From positions 1-64,000 of the forward strand of contig NZ_JAERRG010000022.1 of the NCBI RefSeq assembly GCF_016741935.1: a stretch of DNA of 64,000 nt, read 5' to 3'. The stretch comes from Streptomyces endocoffeicus (GTDB taxonomy: Bacteria > Actinomycetota > Actinomycetes > Streptomycetales > Streptomycetaceae). The notes beneath the pieces were generated by a model. That model made no database searches. It was given only the letters and a program-made list of their open reading frames with translations, and was not told the DNA's origin. Positions 24,077 to 33,143 of this stretch are shown here, one piece after another. Within the stretch, counting starts at the first letter, position 1. The number at the start of each line of letters is the position of its first letter. A program made the translations under genes and the position numbers.

Positions 24077-25324
24077 ATGGCAGAAGATCCGTTTGCTGAG
24101 CTACTCCGTCACCTGCGGCGCAACGCGAACCGAACACAGGACGAGCAGGCACATGCGATCAACGCCGCTTCCGGCCGGGCAACGATGACCCGCCGAGAGA
24201 TCGGTCGGTACGAAAAAGGTGACAACGTCCCCACGGACCACACACTGGGGAACATCGCTCTGGCCTGCGGCGTCCCGCTGGAGCCGCTACTGCGCGAGGC
24301 GAAGGCCGCCCGAGCCAGGCGGCGAAAGAGGAACACGGTTGAAGGGGAGGATCTGGACGACGTGAAGCGCCGAACGCTACTGGGAGGCGCCGTCGTCGGC
24401 GCGGCTACGGCCGCTGAGCCGTGGGGCCGACTCGCCTACGCACTTAGCAAGGGTTCCAGGATCGACCCCGAGTCGGCGGGCGTTCTCATCGATCATGCGG
24501 CCCGGTTGCATGTGGACGAGCTGAGCGAGAGCGCACGCAGCCTACAGGCTCGGGTCGAGTCGCACTTGGACGCGATCACCGCGGCCCTTCCCCGTGCCGG
24601 TACCCATGAGCGAGCGCTGACCATCGCGGCGGGAGAAACCGCAGCTCTTGCCGGGTGGATTGCCTGGGATCTTGGGGAGCACGATAAGGCCGCTGCCTAT
24701 TACGGAGTGACCTCGGACTGCGCGAAGAAGGCCGGGCACCCCCCTCTGCGCGCCCTGGCGCTGGGCTACGCGAGCTACGGCGCCCCCAGCCCTACGAAGG
24801 CGCTGGAGATGCTGTCACAGGCAGCTCAGGATGTGCGAGGGCGTGGCAACGCAACCGCTGCAGCGTGGGCCCTGGGACGGTACGCGGAGGAAGCGGCTCA
24901 GTCAGGGGATGACGCCGGCGCTCTCCGAGCCCTGGAGCAGGCGAAGTTCGCTTACGACTTCGCCGACCATACAAGTGAGCAGGCGTGGGTCCGTTTCGTG
25001 ACGCCGTACCGGATGGACTCCCTAACACTCTCGGTGTACGGCGAACTCAAGCGTCAGGAGCTGACGGCCACAGCCGACTCCGCGGTCGAGCGCCTCGGTG
25101 GGGAACTGCCCGACTCCGGAGTGGTCGTCCTCGGGGACCTGGCGTCGGCACTTCTGCGCGGCGGCGACGTAGACCGCGGGGCCTACGTCGCGCACCAGTT
25201 CGCAGCGGCGGCGGAGTCCAAGCCCAACACCATGGGACGTCAGCGGGCGCAGGCCATCGCTGCCGGACTTCCTGACACGGAGCACGACCTGGCCAGCCAC
25301 CTGCTGACGTTCGCGTCGTCGTGA
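24077..25324 (+). CDS. XRE-family transcriptional regulator with helical C-terminus
   Basis: 415 aa. N-terminal helix-turn-helix (MTRREIGRYEKGDNVPTDHT, about 37-56), then an alanine-rich helical array of about 270 residues resembling TPR-like sensor regions of Streptomyces XRE regulators. KRRTLLGGAVVGAATAA near 105 looks like a twin-Arg-type stretch often seen in this group. Divergent from the HATPase gene and the biosynthetic operon, so it is the leading candidate for their control. Confidence 0.85.
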   Translation: MAEDPFAELLRHLRRNANRTQDEQAHAINAASGRATMTRREIGRYEKGDNVPTDHTLGNIALACGVPLEPLLREAKAARARRRKRNTVEGEDLDDVKRRTLLGGAVVGAATAAEPWGRLAYALSKGSRIDPESAGVLIDHAARLHVDELSESARSLQARVESHLDAITAALPRAGTHERALTIAAGETAALAGWIAWDLGEHDKAAAYYGVTSDCAKKAGHPPLRALALGYASYGAPSPTKALEMLSQAAQDVRGRGNATAAAWALGRYAEEAAQSGDDAGALRALEQAKFAYDFADHTSEQAWVRFVTPYRMDSLTLSVYGELKRQELTATADSAVERLGGELPDSGVVVLGDLASALLRGGDVDRGAYVAHQFAAAAESKPNTMGRQRAQAIAAGLPDTEHDLASHLLTFASS

Positions 25325-25374
25325 ACCGTCGCGCCGTGCACACTCGCCAAGGGCGAGGCGCTGGGCGGCGTGCC

Positions 25375-25701
25375 CTACTGCGGGCGCGCCTCGTCGACCA
25401 CCCAGGCCAGGTATGCCTCCGACCCTCCGGTCACAGGCAGCGTGACCCACTGGGGGACGTCATACGGGTGCTTCTCGTGTAGCCACGCTTCCAGTGCTGG
25501 GAGGCGGTCCGACGACGTCATGTACGAGATTCGCCACTCTTGAGCTGCTTCGACCTTCCCCTTCCACCAGTAGAAGGCGGTGATGGGGGCATCGATGTGA
25601 ACGCCCGCCGCTAGCTTGCTCTCCACGGCGCCTCGGGCGAGAGTCTTCGCCTGATCTTCGTCGTCACTGGTTGTCTGCGCGATCACGATCTCGTGGTCCA
25701 T
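25375..25701 (-). CDS. CutA1-like divalent-cation tolerance protein
   Basis: 108 aa, full length for CutA. IVIAQTTSDDEDQAKTLARG, the core AFYWWKGKVEAAQEWRISYM, and the HPYDVPQW segment are family hallmarks; the fold is a ferredoxin-like trimer. Its link to metal tolerance in bacteria is weak. Convergent with the XRE gene. Its reason for being on the element is unclear. Confidence 0.9.
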   Translation of the reverse strand: MDHEIVIAQTTSDDEDQAKTLARGAVESKLAAGVHIDAPITAFYWWKGKVEAAQEWRISYMTSSDRLPALEAWLHEKHPYDVPQWVTLPVTGGSEAYLAWVVDEARPQ

Positions 25702-25960
25702 GCGGCTACCTCTCCAGCTCGGGTACCGCGACCCTATCCAGATGTCCGACGCAGGCCAGCGGGTGGTAGTTGCCGGGAGATCGGGCGAACTCACCTTCCG
25801 CACTGATCACCTCCGCAGTACGCCGCGATCCCACAAGGGGAGCGCCGCTTCGGCATGACTGTGCAGGTGTTATCGCCCAACAGGTTGCGTAGCGGCTTCG
25901 TGCGCCGCTCGCGCCTTCGCCCCAGCGGATTCGACGCCGCAAGGGGCGCAGGCGCTGCGG

Positions 25961-26325
25961 GTGGCCATCGCGGTCGTCGTCCGCGACAGCGATGTCCTTC
26001 TGGTGTGCCGACGGGACGACGATGGTGCTGGAATCACGTGGCAGTTCCCGGTCGGCGTCATCAAGCCGGGAGGCAAGGCGGAGACCACCACTGTCCGGGA
26101 GACCTTGGACGAGACAGGTGTCCACTGCGCGGTCCGGCAGCACCTCGGGAACCGGCTCCACCCCGTGACCGGCGTGTTGTGCGAGTACCTGGTCGGCGAG
26201 GCCACCAACAGCGACGCGGCCGAGAACATCGACGTCATGTGGGTCCCAGAAACGCAGTGCCCCGATTCATCCCCGTCGATACGATCTTCCCACTCATCCT
26301 GGCTGTCCTGGAGGAGCAGACGTGA
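25961..26325 (+). pseudogene. NUDIX hydrolase gene with a frameshift near 26250
   Basis: From a GTG at 25961 the frame reads AIAVVVRDSDVLLVCRRDD, a GxxxxE-type NUDIX region (GGKAETTTVRETLDETG) and NIDVMWVP. It then leaves frame, and the natural ending PRFIPVDTIFPLILAVLEEQ continues in another frame to a stop at 26325 that overlaps the next gene (GTGA). One base is gained or lost near 26245-26255. The NUDIX box also has Asp-Glu in place of the usual EE. It could be a true pseudogene or a sequencing error. The 259 bases before it hold no gene I can support. Confidence 0.7.
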
Positions 26326-26735
26326 CGCAGCAGAATACGGACGGGCGTCCGGGCATCGCCGCAGCCATTGTGGTGAACGAGGGGCGTGTACTGATGGTGC
26401 GCCGCCGGGTCAGCGAGGGACAGCTCTCTTGGCAGTTTCCGGCCGGAGAGGTCGAGCCCGGCGAGACCCGTGAGGACGCCGCTGTGCGGGAGACTCAGGA
26501 AGAGACCGGGCTGGCCATGGGGGCGGTGAAGCTGCTCGGTGAACGGGTCCACCCGAAGACGGGCCGACTGATATCGTACACCGCTTGCGACGTGTTGCGC
26601 GGCACCGCTCACGTCGCGGACACCGAGGAGCTGGCCGAACTGGCCTGGGTCGCCCACGACGCGATCCCGGAGTACGTGCCGTACGGGCTGTTCGAGGCGG
26701 TGCAGGACTACCTCGACACAGCCCTCACGACCTGA
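26322..26735 (+). CDS. NUDIX hydrolase
   Basis: 137 aa. The NUDIX box has GEVEPGETREDAAVRETQEE followed by TG, complete with RExxEE. GTG at 26322 overlaps the stop of the frameshifted paralogue upstream, so this is a tandem duplication. MutT/ADP-ribose type; the substrate cannot be told. Confidence 0.87.
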   Translation: MTQQNTDGRPGIAAAIVVNEGRVLMVRRRVSEGQLSWQFPAGEVEPGETREDAAVRETQEETGLAMGAVKLLGERVHPKTGRLISYTACDVLRGTAHVADTEELAELAWVAHDAIPEYVPYGLFEAVQDYLDTALTT

Positions 26736-26834
26736 CTGCCCTGGGCCGCGACCATGTTCGCCCTGCCGCTGTGCTGCGACATGCTGAGGAAGACCATCAG
26801 GTGCTACAGACCGGGCGCCCTCGCGCAAGTACCT

Positions 26835-27392
26835 TCAGCCGCCGCGCTTCGCGCGAAGGCGTTCGTTCTCCTTCTCTAATTCCTTAACCCTTCGTTCGAG
26901 CTCGGCTCGAGTTGGCGCCTTCGGGGGCGGCGGCGGTGCCGGTGCGGGCTCAGGTGGCTCTGCCAGCAGTCCGACGGGTTCGTAAGCCACGATCGTTGAC
27001 CGCTCTTCCCTGCACTCAGGGCATCGCCTGCTGGACGCCCCAGCGGAGACAGGGTCGGTGTACGAGCAGTGCGTCTCTGTCTCGATGATGTGGCCGCAGT
27101 ACAACCGGACACGCCACCGCATGATCTCGTGGTCCTGCTTCTTGAAGGACTGGAGCAGTTTCCATGCTCCCTCGAACGCCTGGCGCCGACGCTCCGCCAT
27201 CGCCGGGTCTGCAAGGCATTTGGCGTTGTCCTCATCAACCTGTCGCCGAACCCACTGGCTGATCTCCTCGGTCTGCTTCTGACGGCGGTGGTCCGCGCGG
27301 GTGAGTTCGTATTCCTCCAGCGGAACGCTGCTGCTCCGGTATTCGACTTCGCGCATGACGGGCAGCGTAGTCACGGCGTACCGAACCGCCAT
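26835..27392 (-). CDS. Hypothetical protein with a zinc-ribbon-like Cys pair and C-terminal coiled coil
   Basis: 185 aa from ATG 27392 (ATG 27356 is an alternative). A charged helical N-terminus is followed by YCGHIIETETHCSYTD and RRCPECREE, which could form a zinc ribbon, then a Pro-rich linker and a short coiled coil (RRVKELEKENERLRAKR) at the end. Family not recognised. It lies downstream of the relaxase on the same strand, with a 119-base gap. Confidence 0.62.
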   Translation of the reverse strand: MAVRYAVTTLPVMREVEYRSSSVPLEEYELTRADHRRQKQTEEISQWVRRQVDEDNAKCLADPAMAERRRQAFEGAWKLLQSFKKQDHEIMRWRVRLYCGHIIETETHCSYTDPVSAGASSRRCPECREERSTIVAYEPVGLLAEPPEPAPAPPPPPKAPTRAELERRVKELEKENERLRAKRGG

Positions 27393-27511
27393 GGAGAAGA
27401 ACGGTCCTGGTCAACCATCTTGCGGTTTCTGAGCCGAGATGACGGGAGAAGCCCAGACGTGACCATCGGAAGGAGAAGACGAACCGGCTCGAAGGCCAGG
27501 CCCCGACCTCC

Positions 27512-29221
27512 CTACAGCCGTGGGCGTTCGGCCCGGTTCGCGGTTTCCGTCAGCGTGGCCGTCTGCATCGGGTACGCCCCGATACCGATTGCAGATATCC
27601 GCGTGGAGCGGCGGCGAGCGGCTTCAGCGCGGGGATTGGGTGCGGGGTTCCGGCTGGTGTGCTGGATGCGGGTGATCAGGACGCGCGCGGGTTGGCGGGC
27701 AGTGGACAGTTCGCGTTGGGCCGCGGCCTCCTTGAGGAGCTGGAGGGGTTGGTGGCCGCCGGCTTCGGCGTCGGCGAGGACGGTGGCGAGGGCCGACCAG
27801 GCGGAGTCCGTGAGGATGCGGTCGGCGTGGTCGGGCACGGCGGCTCGTACGTCGTGGGCGAGGGCGCGGCGCGCCTGTTCCGTCGGCTGACGGGCGGCGA
27901 GGCTGTCGAGGACAGGTGCGAGGGCCTGGGTGGCGGCGATCTGGAGGTGGTGGAGGGTCTGGCGGGTGGCTTCGGTCTGTTGCGCATGGTTCTTCGCTTC
28001 GTGCCAGCGGGCGGCGACGATCGTGGCCCAGACAAAGGCGGTGAGCAGGGCGGCCAAGGCGCTGCCGTCGGGGCCGGTGACGGTGTGGGCGATGTCGCGG
28101 GCCGCTTTGCGCAGGGTGTGCGCGGCCTGGTTCTCGGCGCGGATCTGGGAGCGCTGGGCGCGGGCGAACGCCCTTGATGCGGCTCGCAGTTCTGTGTGGA
28201 GGTGGGTGGGGGCTTGCTGGGCAGTGGCTTCGATGAGTTCGCCGAGCGCGGTGATGTGGGCCTGGGCGTGGGTGTCGTCGGTCATGCCGGTGTGGAGGGT
28301 GTCGAGGGCGTCGGTGGCCTGGTGCCAGGGGGTGGCGGGATGGTTGCGGCGGGCGGTGGGGTGCTCCTCCGGCGCGGTGGTTTCCAGGCGGGCCTGGAGC
28401 TTGGGCAGGCTGAGATCGGGGGCGATCTTTCCGCCGGGGTGGAAGATCTGTTCGCCGTCCTTGTTGAGGTCGTCGGGACGGCCGACGGAGTAGCCGAGGA
28501 GGTCTCCGGACGGTCCACGGCGGGGCTTGACCGCGATGCCATCGGCTTCGAGGTAGGCGAGGAGTTCCTCCGTGCTGCTCGCGTGAGGTATCGCGGTGCG
28601 GATGTGGTCCTGGAGCCAGTCGCGGCTGGTCTGCTCCCAGCCGAGGCGTTCGGCCTTGTGCATCTCAGCCTGTGTGGGCCGGCGGGCGGCGGTGCGGTCC
28701 CCCTTCTTCAGTTGGCGCAGGCCGTAGTCCTTCTCGATCTGACGGCAAGCGTCGCCGACGCGGATGCCGCTGTCGTGGAGTTTGGGGCGGCGGCCGTCCT
28801 CGCGGACCGTGGTGGCGAGGACGTGGATGTGGTCGTCGGCGTGGCGGACAGCTATCCAGCGGCAGCCGAGGTCGTCGCCCGCCGGGGCGATGCCAGCAGC
28901 TTCGACGATGCGCTGAGCGATGTCGGCCCATTCGGTGTCGGAGAGGTGGCGGTCTTCGGGGGCGGTGCGGACGGGGCAGTGCCAGACGTGGTCGGTGACC
29001 TTCTTGCCGAACTCGCTGTTCCGAAGGTGAACGGGCTCGTCGAGGTGGTGGGCGAGCTGGGTGAGGGTGGCGTTCTCGTCGCGGCCGGGGTCGGGCATGC
29101 CGAGCATGGCGAAGCCGGCGACGATGTGCGGGTCGATGTGCTCGTCGTGGTGGCCGGGACCGTAGAGGTAGGCGAGCAGACCGCGGGTGTTGGCCCCGGC
29201 CGGTTTGATGGCGGCGATCAT
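27512..29221 (-). CDS. Relaxase/mobilization nuclease, MobA/VirD2-like (MOBP type)
   Basis: 569 aa. The N-terminal relaxase fold contains the three-histidine motif as RHADDHIHVLAT (His127, His131, His133); a candidate catalytic tyrosine is in LAYLYGPG (residues 17-24). The C-terminal half is helical and Ala/Arg-rich. It nicks oriT and leads the strand into the recipient. ATG at 29221 overlaps the MobC stop (ATGA). Rolling-circle-type relaxases are unusual in Streptomyces elements, most of which transfer double-stranded DNA by an FtsK-like TraB. Confidence 0.9.
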   Translation of the reverse strand: MIAAIKPAGANTRGLLAYLYGPGHHDEHIDPHIVAGFAMLGMPDPGRDENATLTQLAHHLDEPVHLRNSEFGKKVTDHVWHCPVRTAPEDRHLSDTEWADIAQRIVEAAGIAPAGDDLGCRWIAVRHADDHIHVLATTVREDGRRPKLHDSGIRVGDACRQIEKDYGLRQLKKGDRTAARRPTQAEMHKAERLGWEQTSRDWLQDHIRTAIPHASSTEELLAYLEADGIAVKPRRGPSGDLLGYSVGRPDDLNKDGEQIFHPGGKIAPDLSLPKLQARLETTAPEEHPTARRNHPATPWHQATDALDTLHTGMTDDTHAQAHITALGELIEATAQQAPTHLHTELRAASRAFARAQRSQIRAENQAAHTLRKAARDIAHTVTGPDGSALAALLTAFVWATIVAARWHEAKNHAQQTEATRQTLHHLQIAATQALAPVLDSLAARQPTEQARRALAHDVRAAVPDHADRILTDSAWSALATVLADAEAGGHQPLQLLKEAAAQRELSTARQPARVLITRIQHTSRNPAPNPRAEAARRRSTRISAIGIGAYPMQTATLTETANRAERPRL

Positions 29222-29928
29222 GCGGACAGGTCCTTTGTCGGGTCGGCGGGTTCGCGCAGGGCGTCTGCGATCAGATGCAGAAGGTGTTGCAGCTCTGCGA
29301 GGTGCCGACGGATGTCGGGCGGAGTGAGATCGCTGTTGAGCGCCCGGGCCATCTGGTTGACGTTGATGCCTATGCGGTTGAGGTTGCGCAGCACCTGCGA
29401 GCGGAACTCGTGAAGGCGGCGGCGGTCCTCAGACAGCGGGAGATTCGCAGTGAACCGCCCGTCCAGGAACGCAAGGACTATGTCGGCTGCGAAGCCGGAT
29501 TCGCCTGCGTAGCCGTGCTCCGAGGCGGTCTCCCGTAGCCGGGCTCGTTCGTCGCCGAGGAAGCGCAGGGGGCCGACACGCTCCATGCGCTTGTCGCCGG
29601 TGAAGCGGCGGATCGCGGGCTGAGCACGTGAGGCGTCGCTTGCCACTGCGGGACGGAGGGCGGCCTGCTGCGCATCGTGGAGTACATCCGGTTCGGGACT
29701 GCCCTCCGCCCCGAACCCACGGTCCGGCGCCCCCTGGCGCTGGTCCGTCTCCGCCACCCCTGGGGCGGAGTCCCCCGAAGGCCGGCCTTGAGTCGGACTC
29801 GGGGTACTACTGGCTCCGCCAGGGGCAGGCTGTCCAAAGGCGTGACGTAGGCGCTTCAGCAGCGTCGGCGGCTTCGTGAGTTGCGAGGAGCCGTCCGAAG
29901 GATCTTCGGTTCGTCGCGAGTCGTTCAT
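29218..29928 (-). CDS. MobC-like relaxosome accessory protein
   Basis: 236 aa. The first 110 residues are low-complexity and variable. The C-terminal MobC region has FRSQVLRNLNRIGINVNQMARALNS (shown as FRSQVLRNLNRIG and NVNQMARALN), the conserved block that helps open oriT for the relaxase. ATG at 29928. Its stop overlaps the relaxase start. Confidence 0.85.
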   Translation of the reverse strand: MNDSRRTEDPSDGSSQLTKPPTLLKRLRHAFGQPAPGGASSTPSPTQGRPSGDSAPGVAETDQRQGAPDRGFGAEGSPEPDVLHDAQQAALRPAVASDASRAQPAIRRFTGDKRMERVGPLRFLGDERARLRETASEHGYAGESGFAADIVLAFLDGRFTANLPLSEDRRRLHEFRSQVLRNLNRIGINVNQMARALNSDLTPPDIRRHLAELQHLLHLIADALREPADPTKDLSA

Positions 29929-29986
29929 GGGATAAGGGCCTCCAGAGTTTGGGCGACAGACGCCTGTGTGCTGGGGTGACGCCACC

Positions 29987-30066
29987 GTCCACAGCTGTGG
30001 ACAGGGAGTGCGTGTCGAGAGCAGAGGTCGTCTGGCCGGTGGAGCGCGCAGCCCCACCGGCCAGAC
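29987..30066. other. Candidate oriT region: palindrome plus 13-bp inverted repeat
   Basis: Between mobC and the DUF2637 gene lie a perfect 16-bp palindrome GTCCACAGCTGTGGAC (29987-30002) and a 13-bp inverted repeat GTCTGGCCGGTGG (30030-30042) with its complement at 30054-30066. Origins of transfer of MOBP systems usually lie beside mobC and carry inverted repeats near the nick. The second hairpin could instead be a terminator for the DUF2637 gene. Confidence 0.5.
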
Positions 30067-30068
30067 AG

Positions 30069-30896
30069 TCAGCCGCTGTCCGGCGAGGGGCGGGGGCCGG
30101 GTTCTTCTCGGAGGATGGTCATCACCTCGGTCAGACGCTTGCCGCTGACCGTGTGTCCCTCGGCTCGTATGGCCTGCTCGACACTCTCCCGCGTCAGCGG
30201 GCTCCTCCCGGCTGTGGCGTTTCGTCCGATCGTCACGAGCTGCTCGACCGTTGCGCTGGCCGGGCGCCCACTGCGCTTCCTGATCGCCGGTTGCGGGTGA
30301 GGGGCCAGCGGCTGGGCGGAAGGGAGTTCCGGCCGCTCAGCGGTTTCGCCGAGACGGATGGAACCGCCAACCGTGGCTTCCGGTTCCTGGACGAACGCGG
30401 CATGCGCTTCTTCGCCGGGCTGGTCGACGAGCTGGTGGATCTGTCTCATCAGGACGCCGAAGGCGAGTAGGGCAGCGGCTGGGGGGACGGCTGCGACCAC
30501 GTAGTTGAGCAGCGGCACGGGTCCGGCGTGATCGGTACCGCTGACTCCCGCCACGTTGAGGGCGATGGAGCCCACCGAGCCAGTAGCCGTGAGTGCGATG
30601 GCCCAGCCGTCGGTGACCTGGCGCAGCCCCGCGCGGAGCATCAGAAGCTCTCCGGCGACGATGAACGCGTCCAGCGTCGCCGGCCAAGCCCACTGGCGGG
30701 TGGGTGAGCCTCCGAGCCCATGCTGCCCGGCGACCTCAGCGAGGTGCGCGTAGGACAGCCAGAACCCGCCGACGGTGAGGATCACGATCACGACTCCGGC
30801 GACTGCGAGCGCCAACCGCTCGGTGGTCTGCTTGGTCGTCGCGCACCCCCTTTGGTCAAGCTGATGGCGCTGGGTGGGGGTCATGGGGTGGGTCAA
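30069..30896 (-). CDS. DUF2637 membrane protein (SpdB-like)
   Basis: 275 aa. Four hydrophobic helices (about 28-50, 68-86, 95-115 and 125-148) are followed by a cytoplasmic tail with an HTH-like end (SATVEQLVTIGRNATAGRS). DUF2637 proteins recur on actinomycete conjugative plasmids and integrative elements and resemble plasmid-spread (Spd) proteins. A TTG start at 30896 is favoured by GAGGAG 8 bases upstream; ATG 30884 lacks a site. Confidence 0.83.
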   Translation of the reverse strand: MTHPMTPTQRHQLDQRGCATTKQTTERLALAVAGVVIVILTVGGFWLSYAHLAEVAGQHGLGGSPTRQWAWPATLDAFIVAGELLMLRAGLRQVTDGWAIALTATGSVGSIALNVAGVSGTDHAGPVPLLNYVVAAVPPAAALLAFGVLMRQIHQLVDQPGEEAHAAFVQEPEATVGGSIRLGETAERPELPSAQPLAPHPQPAIRKRSGRPASATVEQLVTIGRNATAGRSPLTRESVEQAIRAEGHTVSGKRLTEVMTILREEPGPRPSPDSG

Positions 30897-31171
30897 GCGG
30901 AGTACTCCTCAAGTGGTGTCGGACGATCCGTCTTGCCGTCTTGGCCGTTGCAAGCGCAGGTCAGAGCCGGTACGGCAGCCGCCTCCGTCTGCCGCACCCG
31001 CAGGACGCGGCAGTTGGCTGCCACGCTCGCGGGATGCATCCATCCGCTGCCGACCGGGGCGACGTTGCCGTGCGATGCCGTCCCGGCCGACTGGGCTCCG
31101 GCCTGCGGCGATACGGCGGGGACGCCCGGGACGGCACGAGACGGCTCGCGGCGCCGTCCCAGCGGAGACAA
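30893..31171 (-). CDS. Possible small protein upstream of the DUF2637 gene
   Basis: 92 codons from a TTG at 31171. The stop overlaps the TTG of the DUF2637 gene (TTGA) and the last residues (PTPLEEYSA) come from the ribosome-site region of that gene. No family is recognised. The coupling arrangement is the only positive evidence. Confidence 0.35.
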   Translation of the reverse strand: MSPLGRRREPSRAVPGVPAVSPQAGAQSAGTASHGNVAPVGSGWMHPASVAANCRVLRVRQTEAAAVPALTCACNGQDGKTDRPTPLEEYSA

Positions 31172-31286
31172 GGCGGTTACGGTGATCGCGCTGCCGTCTT
31201 GCCCTCGGTCGCCGTCTTGCCTCTACGCCTTCTGAGCTGCGGAATCACGGCAGGGACGGCAGGGACGGCCACTGGGGAGGCGGGAC

Positions 31287-32573
31287 TCAGCCCGAAACGG
31301 GGCTGGCCTCGGCGTTCACTGAGTGAACGGTGGGGCAGTAGCGCCGCCAAGCGTCGAGGAACTTGAACCGCGTGTAGCCCTTGCGCTGGGTTCCATCGGC
31401 GAGGCGAACGTTGCCCGGCCTGATGCCGAACTCGCGGAGCAGCGCGGCCAGGTCCTTGGCGTTCAGCCCACTGCGTCCCCACTCTGCCCAGGGGCTCTCG
31501 GCGTCCTGGCGGAGCTGGTGGAGCAGCTCGTCCGTGGTCAGGCTGTCGGGCTCACGCTGGACGACGAACGCCCTGCGGATGTCGGCGAGGATGCGGGCTC
31601 CGCCGGGCTGGTCCTCCTCTGCCTCGATCTCGGCGGCGACCATCCGGGTACACGCCGTCCGGGCGAGCCGAGGCCAGGCACCGGCGGCCAGGTCCGCGAC
31701 GATGATCAACGGCTCCCAGGTGTCCGCGGCCCGGTCCTCCACCGGCATGTCCGGCTCCAGATCCGCTGCCTCATCAAGCAGCGGCCGGACCCACGTGGCG
31801 ATCTGGTCGCGCAGGTCGTGCAGGACCGGGATGTCGCGGCGGGAACGGAAGGGCTTGACACGCTCGCCCTCCGCCCGGCGGCGCATGCGGATCACCACGG
31901 CCCGGTCCATGATCGTGTCGGGCAGGTCACCGATGCCCGCGAGCGCCGCCATGGCGAAGGTGGCGAATCGGTGCGGCGTGTGGTCGGCGCCCACGACCCG
32001 GGTGACGTACCGGTTGCGCTGGTGGCCGGCGTTGAGCAGGCCGCGCATCTCCTCGTTCTTCTCCGCCTGCTTGGGCGTGCCGAAGATCGTGTCCGCCTCG
32101 TCCACCAAGAGCGTGGGCGGCTCCTCCGTGATCGAGCGGAAAACCGCCGCCAGGGTGGTGTTGATGGTGAGCATCGGCTGGTGGACCGTCTCTGTGAGCA
32201 CGTCCAGCAGGCGTGACTTGCCGCACCGTTTCGCAGGGCCGACCACCGCCAGCCGCGGCGCGTGCTGCCAGGCGGGCTGGAGGTGCGTTGCTGCCACCCA
32301 GAGGGTGACCGCGTCCAGGGCTTCCGCAGACGGGAGGATGACGAACTTAGCTATCTGCGCGCGAAGTTCCTCCAGCAGAGCCGATCCGGCGGTGGGCTCG
32401 GGGTCCGGCGTGGCCGCCTCGGCCAGCTGGTCCACGGGGGTGGCGTCCGACCCGCTCTCCTCGGCGGGCATCTGCGGGTCGCCGGTGAGATGACCGGGGC
32501 GGCCAGGAATGGCACCCGGGGGCCATGCGCCGCTGGAGAGAGCGGAATAGGGCTCGGGTTCCGAGTGTTCCAC
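31287..32573 (-). CDS. DUF3631 P-loop ATPase (element replication/maintenance)
   Basis: 428 aa. The GTG at 32573 has AGGAG 7 bases upstream. Walker-type segment AVVGPAKRCGKSRLLDVL (about 95-112), Walker-B-like LLVDEADTIFG, an arginine-finger-like HQRNRYVTRV and the DUF3631 C-terminal region (WPRLARTACTRMVAAE). Such proteins are frequent on actinobacterial integrative elements, often beside primase-like genes, and are thought to be helicase-like replication partners. No separate Rep protein is visible here, so it may be the main replication-related gene. Confidence 0.85.
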   Translation of the reverse strand: MEHSEPEPYSALSSGAWPPGAIPGRPGHLTGDPQMPAEESGSDATPVDQLAEAATPDPEPTAGSALLEELRAQIAKFVILPSAEALDAVTLWVAATHLQPAWQHAPRLAVVGPAKRCGKSRLLDVLTETVHQPMLTINTTLAAVFRSITEEPPTLLVDEADTIFGTPKQAEKNEEMRGLLNAGHQRNRYVTRVVGADHTPHRFATFAMAALAGIGDLPDTIMDRAVVIRMRRRAEGERVKPFRSRRDIPVLHDLRDQIATWVRPLLDEAADLEPDMPVEDRAADTWEPLIIVADLAAGAWPRLARTACTRMVAAEIEAEEDQPGGARILADIRRAFVVQREPDSLTTDELLHQLRQDAESPWAEWGRSGLNAKDLAALLREFGIRPGNVRLADGTQRKGYTRFKFLDAWRRYCPTVHSVNAEASPVSG

Positions 32574-32806
32574 GGGGCAGCTCCTCGTCTGGCGGTGGCG
32601 GGCTTGCACGCCCTGACCGCCGGGTTGGTTCTTGACGGGCCGTTCGGGGTTGCTGGGGCCTCCGGCGTTGCACCGCCGGGGGCCCATTCCCTTCTCGCGG
32701 GCACCAGGCCATCGCGAGGGAACACGGACCGTACGTCCACGCCCGGCGACAGTCCAGCGTTTCTGTGTCAGCTCAGCGCAGAACGGCCTGCTACGCAGCC
32801 GCCCCT

Positions 32807-33046
32807 TCATGCCGCCAGCCCGAGGAGCTCCAGCAGGTCTGCGGTCACGACCCGGTAGGCATTGCCGAGTCGCAGCACCTTGCACGGGTAGACGCCCCTC
32901 TTCGCCAACTCATACCCCTTGCTCCGCCCGAGCCCCAGAGCTCGATTACTTGTATCCAGGTCAATGGCCACGGGGAGGCGCAGCAGCTCCTCCCGGCTCA
33001 TTCCCTTCGAGCCCTTCGGCTGTTCGGCCGTCGCGTCCTCGCGCAT
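32807..33046 (-). CDS. Excisionase-like helix-turn-helix protein
   Basis: 79 aa. The MerR/Xis-type fold NRALGLGRSKGYELAKRGVYPC is visible (NRALGLGRSKGYE, then YPCKVLRLGNAYRVV), typical of the Xis encoded beside integrases of Streptomyces elements. It is divergent from the XRE-int operon. A 233-base gap downstream separates it from the DUF3631 gene and holds no gene. Confidence 0.82.
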   Translation of the reverse strand: MREDATAEQPKGSKGMSREELLRLPVAIDLDTSNRALGLGRSKGYELAKRGVYPCKVLRLGNAYRVVTADLLELLGLAA

Positions 33047-33143
33047 GCGGTGAAGCCCCTTTCGGTACAGCCGTCGGCGAACGTGGCCATCACGTCCGGC
33101 TCCAGGCGTCTACCAACCAGGATGCTCAAGCTAATGTGTCTTC

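Noticed and set aside
27512..29221. Element as a TraB-type actinomycete ICE
   Set aside because: No FtsK/SpoIIIE-like translocase with Walker motifs is present anywhere between the att sites; the relaxase and MobC indicate mobilization.
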